DNA from: Rotaria macrura
Lineage: Eukaryota > Rotifera > Eurotatoria > Philodinida > Philodinidae
Assembly (NCBI GenBank): GCA_900239685.1
Contig: OENT01000009.1
Span: forward strand, 1,527-65,526
Reading direction: 5' to 3'
DNA: 64,000 nt
The translations under genes and the position numbers were made by a program. The notes under the pieces are model-generated. The model saw nothing but the letters and a program-made list of their open reading frames with translations, searched no databases and was not told the origin of the DNA. Of the stretch, positions 14,401-26,445 are shown piece by piece; the stretch's first letter is position 1, and each line of letters begins with the position of its first letter.

Positions 14401-16351
14401 AATGAATCATTACGAATGAAAATATTTTTCTTCTCATGTAGATCCATCATATGATCTACGTCTATTACAAGTTCCAGCAAGTGCCGTAGCAACAGCATTG
14501 AAAGATATGATGAGAAAACTAGATGAACCACTTTTATCATTAGAATTGTTCAATGAATGCCAAAATTTAACAAGTAAAGTTACAAATAAGAACATGATTG
14601 ATTTGCAGAAAAATAAAAGCGAAAATTTTATTTCTAGTTGATCAATTACATGAACAAAATTTTATTTCCCTACGAAAAGCTTTATCACGTACTAGTGGAC
14701 TTCAATATCGAACAATCAAATTTATTTTCAAACATCTTCATTAGTAAGTTTTATCCGATATGCTCAATATGTGCTAATTTCAACATGAATTTTAAAAGAA
14801 AATCGTATAAGCAAGACTATACTAATTATTTCTTTGTCATCCTTATATAAACCACAAGCGATAAAAGAAATCTGGCTTACTGACATGTATATTGACTGAT
14901 TGTTATTATTCTGTATTTGAAGGATCATTCGTCCATGTTGATAGCATAGCTTCTTATTCTGAGCTTTTTTTTTCACTATAAGATGGCATTCAAAGTAACA
15001 TCAACGGAATGACAAGTATATTAGGAACATAATGTTTCAAAAGATATCCTTGAACTTGACATTAGGCACGAAGAAATTCAGCGATTAAAAATTTTCTTCA
15101 CATCAATTTCTCTATGATCATCATTGAGTTATGATTTTTACTTTCTCTAATTGAATCGACAATTTTTAATGCTAAAATAGTTGTTGATATCGGCTGAATA
15201 TGTCAACGTGCAATATCTTGATACAAATCTTCAATGAAATAAAAACCTTTCAGAAATGTCTTTTCATATGCTTGTGATTCCTTTGACACTGATTATAATG
15301 ACATATTTTATCAGAGTCTATATCATGTAGAACAAAAAAAAAGCTTGGATAGAATTACCAACTACATTAGTAACATTGCTAATGGTAGGTCAAAGACAAA
15401 AAATATTTATGAAAGAAAAAATGCCTGATTCGTATTCCAACGACTTTTTGCCCATAGATACTCTTGAGAGTTCGAATAAAAATCCAATAAGAACTCGTGT
15501 TTCTTGCACTCATTAAGTCAAGATTCGAACTCATCAAAGCTCAGCGTATAACTGGCTACGTCAGGCATTCGTTCATATTGATTTCAACTCAGTTTTGTTT
15601 CTATTTTTTCAATTTGACTAGCTTCTATTTACTAACATCATAAATTTTAAGCAAAGTCTTCGGAGGAAAACATACTTGACAAAGAATCATATTTTTACGA
15701 GAATGGATTGAAAAAAATTTGAATTCTTTTTGATGAAAATCTACCTAATTGACTGACATGTATTGAGACGAATATCAAATCAAAGTACGAGTTATTCGAA
15801 TTTTTTTGACTTCTATAGAATATCGACAGGTAGATCCTTTACATGTATAACAACAAAAGCAAACCGGAATTCTTCTAACTCTTTTAGTCTATTATTGAAA
15901 TCGGTCAGAATTTTTCAAGAGATTCAGTCAATAGGTAAATTTCATTCCAGCAAAATGAAGATAGCTAATTGTTTTTCTGTTGTCATCTTTTTCTAAAAAC
16001 AATTGAAATTTTTACACCAGTAACACCATTCTTCATACTAGAACCGATATGTATATATAAATATATATGTAATTATACTAGACAAATATGTCGCTATGCT
16101 ACGAAATAAATTCTATTTAAGTGTATATGTATATATGTATTTATGTATGTATTCTCTTTAGTGTTTCCCAGCATGCTGCTTCGACACATATGGATTCATC
16201 AAATTTAGCTGTATTATGGTGGCCCAATTTGTTTCAACCGCAGTTTCGTGATTTACGTACAGCTGAACAAACATGTCAAAAAGCAAAGCCATTAATTCAA
16301 GCAATAATCGATAACTATCCAATAATCTTTTCTCCAGATGAAAAAAAATGA
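2405..16351 (+). CDS. ARHGAP35: p190-type Rho GTPase-activating protein (ARHGAP35/ARHGAP5 family)
   Basis: Switches off Rho GTPases at the cell cortex. I join 23 exons: 2405-3486, 6287-6850, 6930-7286, 7346-7403, 8312-8387, 8441-8521, 8579-8618, 9220-9478, 9546-9658, 9966-10153, 10248-10359, 10418-10596, 11266-11475, 12396-12445, 12516-12846, 12914-13129, 13195-13350, 13696-13811, 13904-13990, 14046-14376, 14442-14573, 14638-14743 and 16162-16351. All phases agree, giving about 1677 aa. Order: N-terminal GTPase-like domain (GKSSL, FYWGVV, YIKR, TTKND, TSA), FF domains, two pseudoGTPase-like segments (ILICGNEND, LIHGCLIVSPTG; later LRILLCFMCGG), a low-complexity linker with polyQ, and a C-terminal RhoGAP domain. 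The arginine finger lies in GLYRVSG. The P-loop's first glycine is not conserved (ANPLSGKS). Exon 8 could instead start at 9184 (+12 aa). Long introns at 7404-8311, 8619-9219, 10597-11265 and 11476-12395 show no other genes. ARHGAP35 and ARHGAP5 are vertebrate duplicates, so this is probably the single ancestral form. Confidence 0.93.
3487..6286 (+). other. RhoGAP intron 1 (2.8 kb)
   Basis: The donor follows TCGAG at 3486 and the acceptor is TTCTAG ending at 6286. The join restores an FF-region reading frame (RNWNYIRLQMQKHPC). It is much longer than most introns here. I see A+T-rich filler and no gene inside. Confidence 0.75.
14744..16161 (+). other. RhoGAP last intron (1.4 kb)
   Basis: Separates KFIFKHLH from YVSQHAAS inside the RhoGAP fold. 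No coding content found. A short stretch near 15510-15570 looks faintly tRNA-like on the minus strand but has no matching acceptor stem. Confidence 0.7.
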
Positions 16352-16689
16352 AAAACAAAAGCATAATAGAAGAACGATTCATTTCTCTTTTGTTTTTGAA
16401 TTGTTATTTCTTTGTTCATGGTATGTTTTCTTCTAGTCAGCGGCGGGTGCTTCCGTGTTGTGATTTTGTATCTCGAACAAATCCTGTTTGTTTTTGTTCT
16501 TTATTGAGAATCATCTGTGTGTATTTGCTAGTCGTTATCTCTATTCCATACAGCAAATTAAGAAAAAAAACTTGTTTCTTTTTTGTAATTAGAACAGTAG
16601 CCGTTTGCTTTTGTTTCGTTTCCGTTTCGTATTTGTCTGCGTTTATCTGTACATAAAAAAAACAGCAAATCGTGTATTTTGTACATGCT

Positions 16690-16729
16690 TTTCTCTCTCG
16701 CTCTCGCTCTCTCTCTCTCTCTCTCTATC
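16690..16729. repeat. (TC)n microsatellite
   Basis: Alternating TC with CGCTC interruptions, about 40 bp. Confidence 0.85.
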
Positions 16730-16814
16730 ATGCAACAAACAGTATCACCTTGATTCTTACTGCTCCTAAAGAGTATAAACAAGAATTCCAAATGAAGATT
16801 AGCCTGTTTGTATA

Positions 16815-16853
16815 CATATATATACATATATATATATACACATATATATAATA
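16815..16853. repeat. (TA)n/(CA) microsatellite
   Basis: About 39 bp of TATACATA-type repeats. Confidence 0.8.
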
Positions 16854-16996
16854 AAGGTGCGTGAATGTACGCGCAATGTTTTTCTTTGTCTGTTTTTCTT
16901 CTTGTTTTTCTTTCTTATTGATGTTGTCTATTTTCGATGTCTTTCTTTTCTTTCGTATAAACTCGAATAAAAAAAAAAACAAAAGCAAGAAATATT

Positions 16997-19981
16997 TTAT
17001 TTTAAAGATACATTAGATTTTGGTACAGGAATTTTTTCATCAGCAAAACGAAATAATGAGCGATCAGCCGTTTGTGTATTGAATGGAGCAAAGAATTCTG
17101 TTGCATATTCAATTATATTTTCTGGTTTCATAATTAAGACAGATTGTAGGAAGTCAGATAGAAGTGCATTGATATCCGGATGATGATATATATATGATTT
17201 GTAATCATCGATTAGTTCTTCCTAAAATTTCAAATCAGTTCAAGACTACGGTTGAAAGTAATCGTTTGAAATGAAAAACAAGATGAAAGATCTAGAGTTC
17301 TTGTTACTCTCTCTCTCAAGGTTCGAATCCGAGATGCTGAAAAAAAAGAGAATTTTCAATTAATTGTTTTTTTTCTCGAAGCTAACCTTTAAGAATACAT
17401 AGGTTGGTATTGGGTAGAGCTAGTTGCTTTACTCTATCATGCAATGCAACTCAAATACAGAAAGACGATTTCACGATAAGAGCAGTTATTCTAATAGAGG
17501 TCGACTTCGAGTGAGAACGATCTTATGGGAAAGATTTAATCATAATGGTTGGCAACTATGCATGTATATGTAGTCGATCATGTCGAAAGCACGTAATTAT
17601 GATCAATTTGATTGCATTAGACATGAACCTGCGTGTAGTAGATACGATGTCATTATCATTATTTTTCATTCATTCATATCCTATAGAGATTTAGAAAACT
17701 TGCGCTCTGTCTGTAGAAAAATGACTCATTATCCCTCTTTCAGTCAACACTTGTACAGATAGAAGAGTATCTTCTATCGTTTCTTCTAATTCGTTGGATA
17801 AATATATTTAGCATAAGAAGAATAAATTTCTAAATACGTCATTTTAGAAGCTTTTAAAACGTGTGATGAAGTACGTCTGATGTTATATGAATTTTTAATG
17901 CAATGAACTTACAATCGATAAAATTTTCCCGAGACTTATACCCAAATGATATTCGTCATTTTTACTCAATCTCTTTGTTAAGTAGCCAAATTAGAATTTC
18001 TAACGTTTATATCTATTTGTTCACTATTACAGAAATCATGTAAAAGTGTCGTTGCACTATCAGAAAAAGTTTAGAAAACGTAATCACTAATGAAAATTAG
18101 TGATGCATATCGACACTATTGAATCTATCTAGTGTTAAGTACAGCGATATTATTTTAAGCCATCGACAAATTCCAAGAGATATGCCTACAAGACTCAGAA
18201 TTTTATAAACAGCTTAATCTTCTGTTATCCTATAATCTACTGCACAGACGAAGAAATTCATCGTTATGGTTTAGATAGATCTCTCTTATTAAATCATGTT
18301 GAAACTGTACTCGAAGCTGCTCGTCTTATCCTATATCTTTCCATAAGTTTTCTTTCTCTCTCTTAACACATATGTCAATGAGTAGAAAACACTGAAGTGT
18401 ACATGCAGTCGACTTCTCAGAATATAGTTATCTCTTCATATTGCTATATTTGTCGAAAATAAAAGTGATATGATTCGTAGAAAGAGAAAATTTGATGGAG
18501 TATTGAAATAAATAATAATTTCATTGGATTCTAATATTTTCAAAAAATCTACATACGAACTGACATCTATTCTCTATCAGTAGTTAAAATGCTGTAAACA
18601 ACAGAAGCTACTTTAGAAATATGTTAACTGCAATAGATGTTTGAAGTCATATTGTAGATTTGGTTTACTTACACGGCGATCAATAAACTTTGAACGTAGT
18701 TCTAAATCTTCCTCCCATTTAATTTGTTTTTTGGGAACGTTTGGTTTAGGTAAATATTCATCTATTGATATGAAATAAAAAAGAAATTAATAAAGAAGAA
18801 TGGCAATCGTCTTAGGATTATTACCAAACTCTTCTACTGTAGGTATTATTCTTGTTTTCATTTTAATCGGTGAGCCAACTTGATATCGCGAGATAAGATG
18901 TCTATTATTATTTTTCATCAATTGAATTAATAATATTAGAAAAAATATGAAAACTTACCCATCAATATTAAAATAACTTTGCCATGCAACTGGTAGTGAA
19001 TTTTCTTTTGTTTCAAATATTTGTCGTTGTATGCCCGATGCTTCGATATCTTTACCATTAACATTAACTTTTTGTGGACCTAATGATTTCTATTGAGAAG
19101 AGAAAATACAAAATTTATCGAAAGAAAATTTACGTTTTACTTACATAAACATTTAGACTTAATTCTGATGATGAATCAAGCGAGAGTAATGTGACTTGTT
19201 CTGGCATATTACGTTGAATCATTAAACGTTGAAGTATAAGATTAGCACCTAGTAGAATATATTAGTATGTAAAACGTTGAATAGAGTTATTCGAATTTCG
19301 TTTTATTAAGATACCTTCTAAAATGAGTCCGTGTGCTTCATTTTTTGGAATACGCTTTGTTTCTGTCGTTTTTTTCTAAAGAAAAATTTATCGACATATA
19401 ACATCGAGTTATCGATGGATACAGCTTGTTACAAACTTTTCCTTCTTCATTCGTAATTGTAATGACATAATCTGTTGATTCCGAAATAAAATCAACGATT
19501 CGTGTAATAGGATTTGGCAACTAAATTAAAAAATAGATATTATTCATCGTTGTTCTTTTGTTTTTCATTGATATACTTTGACATATTCTGTGTGTTCTTG
19601 TTGTACAGTAACAAGTTCTCGTGTCACAACTGCTCGTACTGTTGTTCCGCAAGGAACACCATCAATAGTTGCTTGACTATAAAGGAATAAGACATGATTT
19701 TTCATTCCTTTAGTGACAAACATTCGCAGCTAACCTATTAGCAATAACTTGAATGCAATCACGAAGATTGCCATAATTTGTTTTTGTTACTTTAACTTCG
19801 AATGATCCAACATCTGTATTGTTAGCTAATGAACAAATCAATGTATCATCGTACAGAATAGAATTGATATCATAGTTAACTATGAAAAGATATAGTTTTT
19901 CCATATAATATAAAATTTTTCTCTAATTCAATTACCTATACTACGTAAATATTCAAGAGAACTATTTTCTGCAGACACCAT
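16997..19981 (-). CDS. CATIP: CATIP (ciliogenesis-associated TTC17-interacting protein)
   Basis: CATIP works with TTC17 in actin-dependent ciliogenesis in vertebrates. Ten exons on the minus strand: 19981-19936, 19879-19735, 19676-19577, 19520-19437, 19375-19315, 19248-19145, 19089-18959, 18901-18825, 18761-18673 and 17221-16997. The total is 1062 nt and 353 aa, against 387 aa in human. Diagnostic blocks are GANLILQRLMIQRNMPEQVT, HLISRYQVGSPIK, KQIKWEEDLELRSKFIDR, and a C-terminal RIIa-like segment HPDINALLSDFLQSVLIMKP followed by TEFFAPF. The start codon lies 2 nt after an AG preceded by a T-rich run (minus strand), which suggests a splice acceptor at the start. AATAAA overlaps the stop codon (16996-17001). 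The SLC52 gene lies just upstream on the same strand. Confidence 0.9.
17222..18672 (-). other. CATIP last intron (1.45 kb)
   Basis: Flanked by a good donor (CGT|GTAAGT on the minus strand) and acceptor (TTTTAG|GAAGAA). No gene recognised inside. A T-arm-like string GGTTCGAATCC at 17320-17330 is not backed by the rest of a tRNA. Confidence 0.7.
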
Positions 19982-20142
19982 GTCTTAAAATCAAACGAAC
20001 TATTTTTTCATAACTATTCAGACATGATTACAATTGTTTCTCAGACATTAACCTCTTTTTAATAATATTTTTTAAATTCTTTTTCAAGACTAGAGGATAG
20101 ATGTCTCTCTATCAAATAAAAATTCTTTTATTTTTTTTTGTT
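19982..20142 (-). promoter_or_regulatory. Short SLC52-CATIP intercistronic region
   Basis: 161 nt separate the SLC52 stop from the CATIP start. In transcript order it has AATAAA 11-16 nt after the stop (complement of 20127-20132) and then a T-rich stretch ending in AG 2 nt before the CATIP ATG. This is the layout expected where polyadenylation and trans-splicing separate two cistrons. A very short independent promoter is the alternative. Confidence 0.45.
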
Positions 20143-21711
20143 TTAACATGAATTAGGAACACATAATTTACGTTCATGAAACACCTTAAAATGTTCAGTA
20201 AGAACATAAATAACAACTGCACCAATTAATGAACCTATTTGTGTTAATACACCGAACCAAAATAAACCACGATGACCAGATTTACGTCGAAAATAATTCC
20301 CCAGTAAAACACGAATAAAATATAGTACACAATATTTTAATACCCAACTGAAAGAGATCACAAGTCGACCGATGAATCGATCAACTAATGGTGAACATGG
20401 CGAAAGTAGTGCAGCAGCAAACGTATACATAAAAAGTCCAGTACCAACAACTGTGAGAAGATACATATAACGATTGCGTAAACTACGAACTAATACACCA
20501 AGAAATGACATGAGAGGATATGCAAATTGACAAGCTATTATTGTATGATGATAAACTTCGATTGAATAAGGATAAAGAGAATAGCCTATGGAAATGAATC
20601 AATGAGTGAGTATATAGAAGACACATGAAAAAAAATTTCAACATATACTTTGTATACTTGGAGTAGCACCTATAAAAAGAAGCAGAGAACAGTTCGAATC
20701 AGAACTGTGAAAACATTATTATCAAATTAATCATACCAATAATAAGAATACTCGTCCAGAAACATAGAAATAAATACATTCCATGTTCAGAAACCCAAAA
20801 TTCTTTTGTAGTCATTCGGCATTCACCTTCCATCGGAGTCTCATTACATTCAATAACATCTAAATTAGTATTTGGTTTTTCGACTGTACTTAATTCGAGA
20901 ACGGGTCTTAAATTCCTGAAAATCAAATAAAATGTTCGTTAAAACAATAAAACTATACATCTATATATATATTTATATATTTATATGAATTTTTAAATAC
21001 AAACTTCTTATTCGAAGAATCCGTTGATTTTTTATCTCGTTGTTTTCGACCCATGCGTGTCAAACAAAGTGTAACAAACGAAAAAAGTGATGCTAACATG
21101 ATAAGTGATAATGCTAAAAAATATGCTTTAACAGAAAATCTTGGTGGTGAAGTTTGTTCAATCAGTTCTCCAATTTCATTTTTGACACATTGTTTTTGAC
21201 CAACACCTTGTGCTATACCTAATAAAGCTGGTAATAAGTTCGAAAGTGCTTCACCAAGAAAATATGCATTAATATAAATTGGTTCATAACGATCAAGAAA
21301 TGGTAAAAATGTCACACTTGATGTACAATCAACAAATGATAATGTTAATGAAAGTCCCATTAAATATACTGAACGTTGGCTACCGAATATCATTACTGTT
21401 TTTTGCCATACGAAAGCAAGTACAACTAGAACAACAGTTCCTGTTGATAGAATGATTATATTTACTGGAATTTCATAACTAACAGCACCACGAGATATGC
21501 ATCGAACAATAGCAACAATCACCACACCAATATTGGCTAGATTGGAAAGAAGACCCATCAGAGCTGGTAAACGCCATCCTTCAGGTACTTCATCGAGAAT
21601 CAAAGGAAACTCAATCCATACACCACATAGATTAAGCCATGAACCGACAACAAACAGAACGACAAGTATAGACACTAATGTAGTCGTAAGTCTTGGTAAA
21701 ATCAGCTTCAT
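20143..21711 (-). CDS. SLC52A: Riboflavin transporter, SLC52 family
   Basis: Plasma-membrane riboflavin uptake carrier with many transmembrane helices. Four exons on the minus strand: 21711-21005, 20915-20737, 20669-20649 and 20585-20143. They total 1350 nt and 449 aa (human SLC52A3 is 469 aa). Family blocks include GSWLNLCGVWIEFPLIL, VPEGWRLPALMGLL, LSFVDCTSSVTFLPFLDRY and GEALSNLLPALLGIAQG, then at the C-terminus SPCSPLV and ISFSWVLKYCVLYFIRVLLG. Exon 3 is a 21-nt micro-exon encoding GATPSIQ-S. Without it the conserved VLPSVQTYS-like loop is lost. A repeat-rich tail after KKSTDSSNKK belongs to intron 1, because only the GTTTGT donor at 21003-21004 keeps frame. Confidence 0.93.
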
Positions 21712-22139
21712 ATCAATCTACCAAATCCAAAATACATGTACAATAATCTATTGTGCAAATCTAAAATGACCTTTTGTTTAAAATGAGAAATTTTATCTAT
21801 CATAATGTCGAAACATTCGTGTTTGCTGTTAGGCTTCTATTATATTGTATTTTAAGGTTGAAAAATTGATGATCCAATAACATGTATAAAGACACAGAAA
21901 AGCACACACTCATTCATATGTAATCAAACAAGATCATCTTTATTGTTCTATTTTTGTTACAAAAAAAATGAAAGAAAAGTGATACACCTAAATTTTTTCA
22001 TTTCAAACGTCATTCTGAAATGTATAACTTACATTCTTATAAAAAAAAACGTTATTGATCAAATATTGATCTGTTCAGATTTTCATATCTTAAGGTTCGA
22101 TGAAGAGAACATGGTTATTCACCAAATCAAACCGATCAT

Positions 22140-22430
22140 CAATACTAAATACATTGAATATTGATGTCTAAAACGCAGAGATATTCACTGGTATACACGT
22201 GAGCCATATACCGATGTGTAGTATCCTTGTCAATGGTTTGCACTTATGTTTGTTGATACTCAACTATGTATCGGTGAATATCCTTGTTTTATTATACATG
22301 AATATGCATCGATCTTCATCCATGCATAGTACAGAGTAACACACACCGATATACATCAATATTCACCGTTATATATGTGTGTGTGTGTGTGTGTGTGTGC
22401 GTGATTATCGATGTATATACTCCATAGCCA
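22140..22430. repeat. Word cloud of ATATTCACCGATATAC-type motifs, with (TG)n
   Basis: The words ATATTCAC(C/T)G, CCGATATACAT and their reverse complements recur irregularly (22181, 22209, 22268-22280, 22343-22352, 22359-22368, about 22410). A TG microsatellite at 22374-22399 lies in the middle of the right half. No open frame, no fixed unit length. Confidence 0.5.
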
Positions 22431-24343
22431 TCCGTCGTTTAATACGGGTTATCGGTTGACTGATGGTTATTGTCACTATTATATCCCTATTAGTAACTTA
22501 TCATGAGTCGAAATTCCCATGAACATTAGTTCATATGAATAAACTGAAGGTAGAAAATTTCGATATTTGCTATCAAATGTAATAAATATACCTCTTTGTT
22601 CAAAATGCATATTTTTCGACATTAGCCATACAAAAATATCACGAAAGAACTTACACAGTAAGAGTAGATATCGATTTGACCACAAAATTTCTTTGATTAA
22701 GAACACTATGACAATCGTAAACCATTGTAAATTCCATCGTTTCTATGTTTGTGATGTGTGTTAAACAAATACCACACTATGATGTAATTTGATATTCTTA
22801 TTAATTGATTATTTCAATTTTTTAGTAGACTAAGTTCGATGAATTTTATCAAATATTTTACTTTTGAAGTTGCTTATGATCGATTCGAATCATCTTTTGT
22901 TATGGCAGTCGATTTCATTGTAAAAAAAGAAAATCTTTTAAAATATTATAAGTTATGTGATGCATTCATAGTGAATTCTACGAAAAAACATTAATCTAAA
23001 AGAATCTTCCATCAGTAGGAACGACACTATTGTTATGTCAATCTTCGAATGATCAAAACAAAATTGGCAGAAAAATTTCATATTATTTACCATCCGGTAT
23101 CTTTCCTATCGGTACATGAAATAGACATTGAAACTATCTATTCAATTGAATAATATACTGTTCAACATTTTTATCTTGTGATGTTTGACAAAATGTTAAT
23201 AGAGATATTGTCTTTTTTCATTTTAATAGTTGAATATTTTTTTCTCAGATTAAAATTCTGTATACATGCATACAAGCTAAATATAGATAGTCTATCGATT
23301 ATGACACACCATTCTTTCTGGCATACAATGAATTATATACTGAACTCTAACGATTTGACTTGATGACAAAATATAGATATTCAATGTATATGGAATCACT
23401 ATCGGTTATTTGTACGAAAATGAAACGTTAATAATAAACATTTCATGACAAAAAAAACGAAAAATTCAATTTCTATTCTACTACAATAAAAACAATCACA
23501 AGTATGAACTAAAGTTCCATGAGAATAGGAAATAAAATCTTTTTTTCTTCAGTCATAATCTGTAGAGATAATAAATAATAATCAAACAATCAGTGAATCC
23601 AATACAACCATAGTGCATTCACGAAAGTAAACAGACGATGAATTTCGAATAGGGACATCCTAACATTCTAAGAAACTCTCTCAATAAAGAATTCGGCGCT
23701 TGTTTTTCTTTTCAGTAAGTCGAAGAGTATCTGTATCCATGGAATTTGTTGGCACTTTTCGACGTTAGATATTTTGTTCTTATTGCGTTCGATCAATTTT
23801 TCACTTATTTTATTTCTTTCATCATGACGTTATTAGTCTGACTTATGATAATCATTTCATTGAATTACTGGTGAGCTTACTTGATGAACGTATTAAAAAT
23901 GATTCAAGAACGAAACTCGTTTCGAAAAAAGCATCCGCTTAAACTTTGATTGTAGTGATAATTTGAACACATGAAATATGTTGAAATATATTCGAAAAGA
24001 AACTTCAGTAATACTTTCACGAAACGTTTTTCGCCTTTCAATTCTTTGATTTTCTCAGCACTTGAAACGAAAGCAATGAAAAATATCGAAACTAGACTTA
24101 ACAATAGTTTTCTACTATTTCCATGAGTTCTCTATCTACTGCAGTAGTAGTTGATACATTTTGTGCAAATTTCTCTTTCTGTCTCTTCGTCGCACATTGG
24201 TGAACATCTGGTGTGACCTACAGTTTTGATGTAAAAAAAAATATATTTCTCCATCTTAAATTCAAAGACACTTTTGACGTTGTTTAACCTTTTTCAACAT
24301 TGAGGGTTGTATTTTGTTTATATTTTCATCACACATAGATAGG

Positions 24344-24775
24344 GGTGCAGCAAATCCAAGACCTTAGGATTCTATGCAAATAGATTTGGATTTGGTCTTA
24401 AATTATCCAAATCTGATGAGAATGTTCAAGATAAGTTCTTAGAAGGGAGGAAAGAATCTCAAACCTTGAAGGCTGATACAAAATTGTTTAGATTTGCTAT
24501 AGATTTGGATTCGATTTCAGTGTAGTACGACTACAAAGTTTAACTCATGTTCGATTGAGAACAAATCCTAAGTCCAAATCCCAAACATATCACCGATCCC
24601 AAATCTAAGTGAACTGAAGCAAAACAAACAATCCTGTAATCCAAATCTATACGAAACCCACATATAGGAGCTCAGTTTGAACCATACCCCAAATCAAGAA
24701 ACCAAGTCTAAATCCAAGCTCAAACCGCAGAGATTTAGCGACAAATTCCAAATCCATTCAAGATTTGGTGCAGCA
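24344..24775. repeat. Word cloud of GGATTTGG / CCAAATCC, bounded by GGTGCAGCA
   Basis: About 430 bp filled with variants of GATTTGG and CCAAATC. The G-rich orientation dominates the left part and the C-rich orientation the right, so the single strand could fold back. The nonamer GGTGCAGCA occurs at both edges (24344-24352 and 24767-24775) in the same orientation. Spacing is irregular, unlike a tandem array. Confidence 0.6.
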
Positions 24776-26445
24776 CGACAGATAGAATTCACATTTTTGA
24801 ATCTTCTTCAGACGATTTTGAATTATTAAGAAATTTTCAGATTGTAAAAAAATGCTTTCATATCACTGAATATCTTATAAGGACGACTGGTCATACGAAT
24901 ATTAATAATAGAAATCAACAAATATTATTATCCAAAACAACTTATCAGGTCGAATGATAAGAGAAAAAATCAATTTCATTTTCATTCCAACATCAATTTA
25001 CAAGAAACTAAAGTATTGAGAACTCATAAAATACAAAATTCCATTTGATTAAACTCATATAATTAACAATTATGAAATAGGCAAGTCTGCATATGAGTTA
25101 CTAAACAAGTGCTATTCAACATGAAAATGAATTTCAATCAGTCCTTAGAATACTGACACCTTTCTATACATGATACGTCGTCATAGGATAGAGTACCTCA
25201 CAACACATCTTGATAAACAAACAACAAATAACACCTCACGAATCGACTCGATTCGAATGTCGTAGACAAAAATAAATAATTCATTGTGACTTATTTCCAC
25301 ACAGTGTAACTTTACCTATGATTCAACATCTGAATCATCCAAATATCTGAAATCTGTTTCAATGCATTAAAATAAACTGATGTCTTGTTCTATTCCAATG
25401 AATAAATTATTTTGACATCAATGGTAAAAATTTATTGTCAACAGCAATCAAACGTTTTGAATGTTACTTCAAAAAAAAAACAAATTATTTATGATGACGT
25501 CTTATTTCAAATTATATGATGGCTCGATCATCAATACATATAGAATTCATAGGCATACAAGCGATTATTCGATCGATTATCACTGCTACACGTTCTATAA
25601 AAATCATCGAAAATCTTAAGTTTACGCAATATATGAATAGAAAATCAATGCCTAAAAAAACGAAACATGCTCGTTTATCCAAATCGATCAATAAGATATC
25701 GACCAGTGTTTTCCTTGATTCTCTCGCATATGTTGAATAATGGTCATTATTGAAATTTAAAGATGAAATTACCAGGGCAAAATCACCCTATAAAAATACA
25801 CACAACGAAGTAAACGATTTACAACGTGAAATTATGGATGGACTGATGATGACTCAAATAGTTTTCTTGTTATTTTTAAGTTGAAACGACCCAGTGACGA
25901 ATATTAGTATTGCATTTTAAAGAATAGTATTGAATCATCCCAATGGTACGCATGTAGTACAGAAAAGAAAAACATTATCTTTTCTTCGTGTTCTTTCATT
26001 CTTCATTCTAGGCATCATCAATATTTAGTTGTACTTTATAAAAACTAATGTAGTTACACTTTAACACTTTTCCCATAATATCTTCTAGATATTTTTTCTC
26101 CCCCCCCCCTCTATATATAGTCCAATTTAAATTTTCTAGTATATAAAGAAAAGAATACAGAGCGTATGTAGGATACCATCTTGACTATACAGAGAAATGA
26201 AATGATTCATTTTTTTCTTCCTTCTTTTTGTTTCTCTCTCTCTCTCCCTTCGGCTTTTGTCTGCAACCGTTAAATAGGCATTGAGCATCGCAATTTTCTT
26301 ATACTAACGGATGTGGTAAACGAGAAAGGCATCAGATATTCGAACGTATGAGTGATCTATTATAGTGAAACGATTGATTCCAATGATTGACTTCATACTG
26401 TTTTTATTTACAGTTCGACTATATCACTGTTAGGATCGTCGAGAT

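Larger units (their letters stand above)
16352..16996. other. Tail-to-tail spacer with simple repeats
   Basis: 3' flanks of RhoGAP (+) and CATIP (-). It holds a CT-rich microsatellite at 16690-16729, a TA/CA-rich repeat at about 16815-16853 and an AATAAA at 16966-16971 that could serve RhoGAP. The open frames seen here are low-complexity. Confidence 0.7.
21712..26445. other. Gene-poor intergenic region, 4.7 kb
   Basis: Open frames here are short, A+T-rich and unrecognised. The stretch includes a TG microsatellite (22374-22399), two word clouds described separately, and a run of ten C at about 26101. The SLC52 promoter (right end of the - gene) and the vWA gene promoter must be inside. Confidence 0.6.

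Noticed and set aside
15505-15575. tRNA-like string on the minus strand in a RhoGAP intron.
   Set aside because: A GTTCGAATC T-loop and a D-loop-like piece are present, but the 3' side does not pair with the 5' acceptor side. At best a decayed tRNA-derived SINE.
17320-17330. GGTTCGAATCC, like a tRNA T-loop.
   Set aside because: The flanking bases do not form a T stem, and no D arm, anticodon arm or acceptor stem fits.
24344-24775. CRISPR-like array.
   Set aside because: Word spacing is irregular, words vary and occur in both orientations, and the host is a eukaryote.
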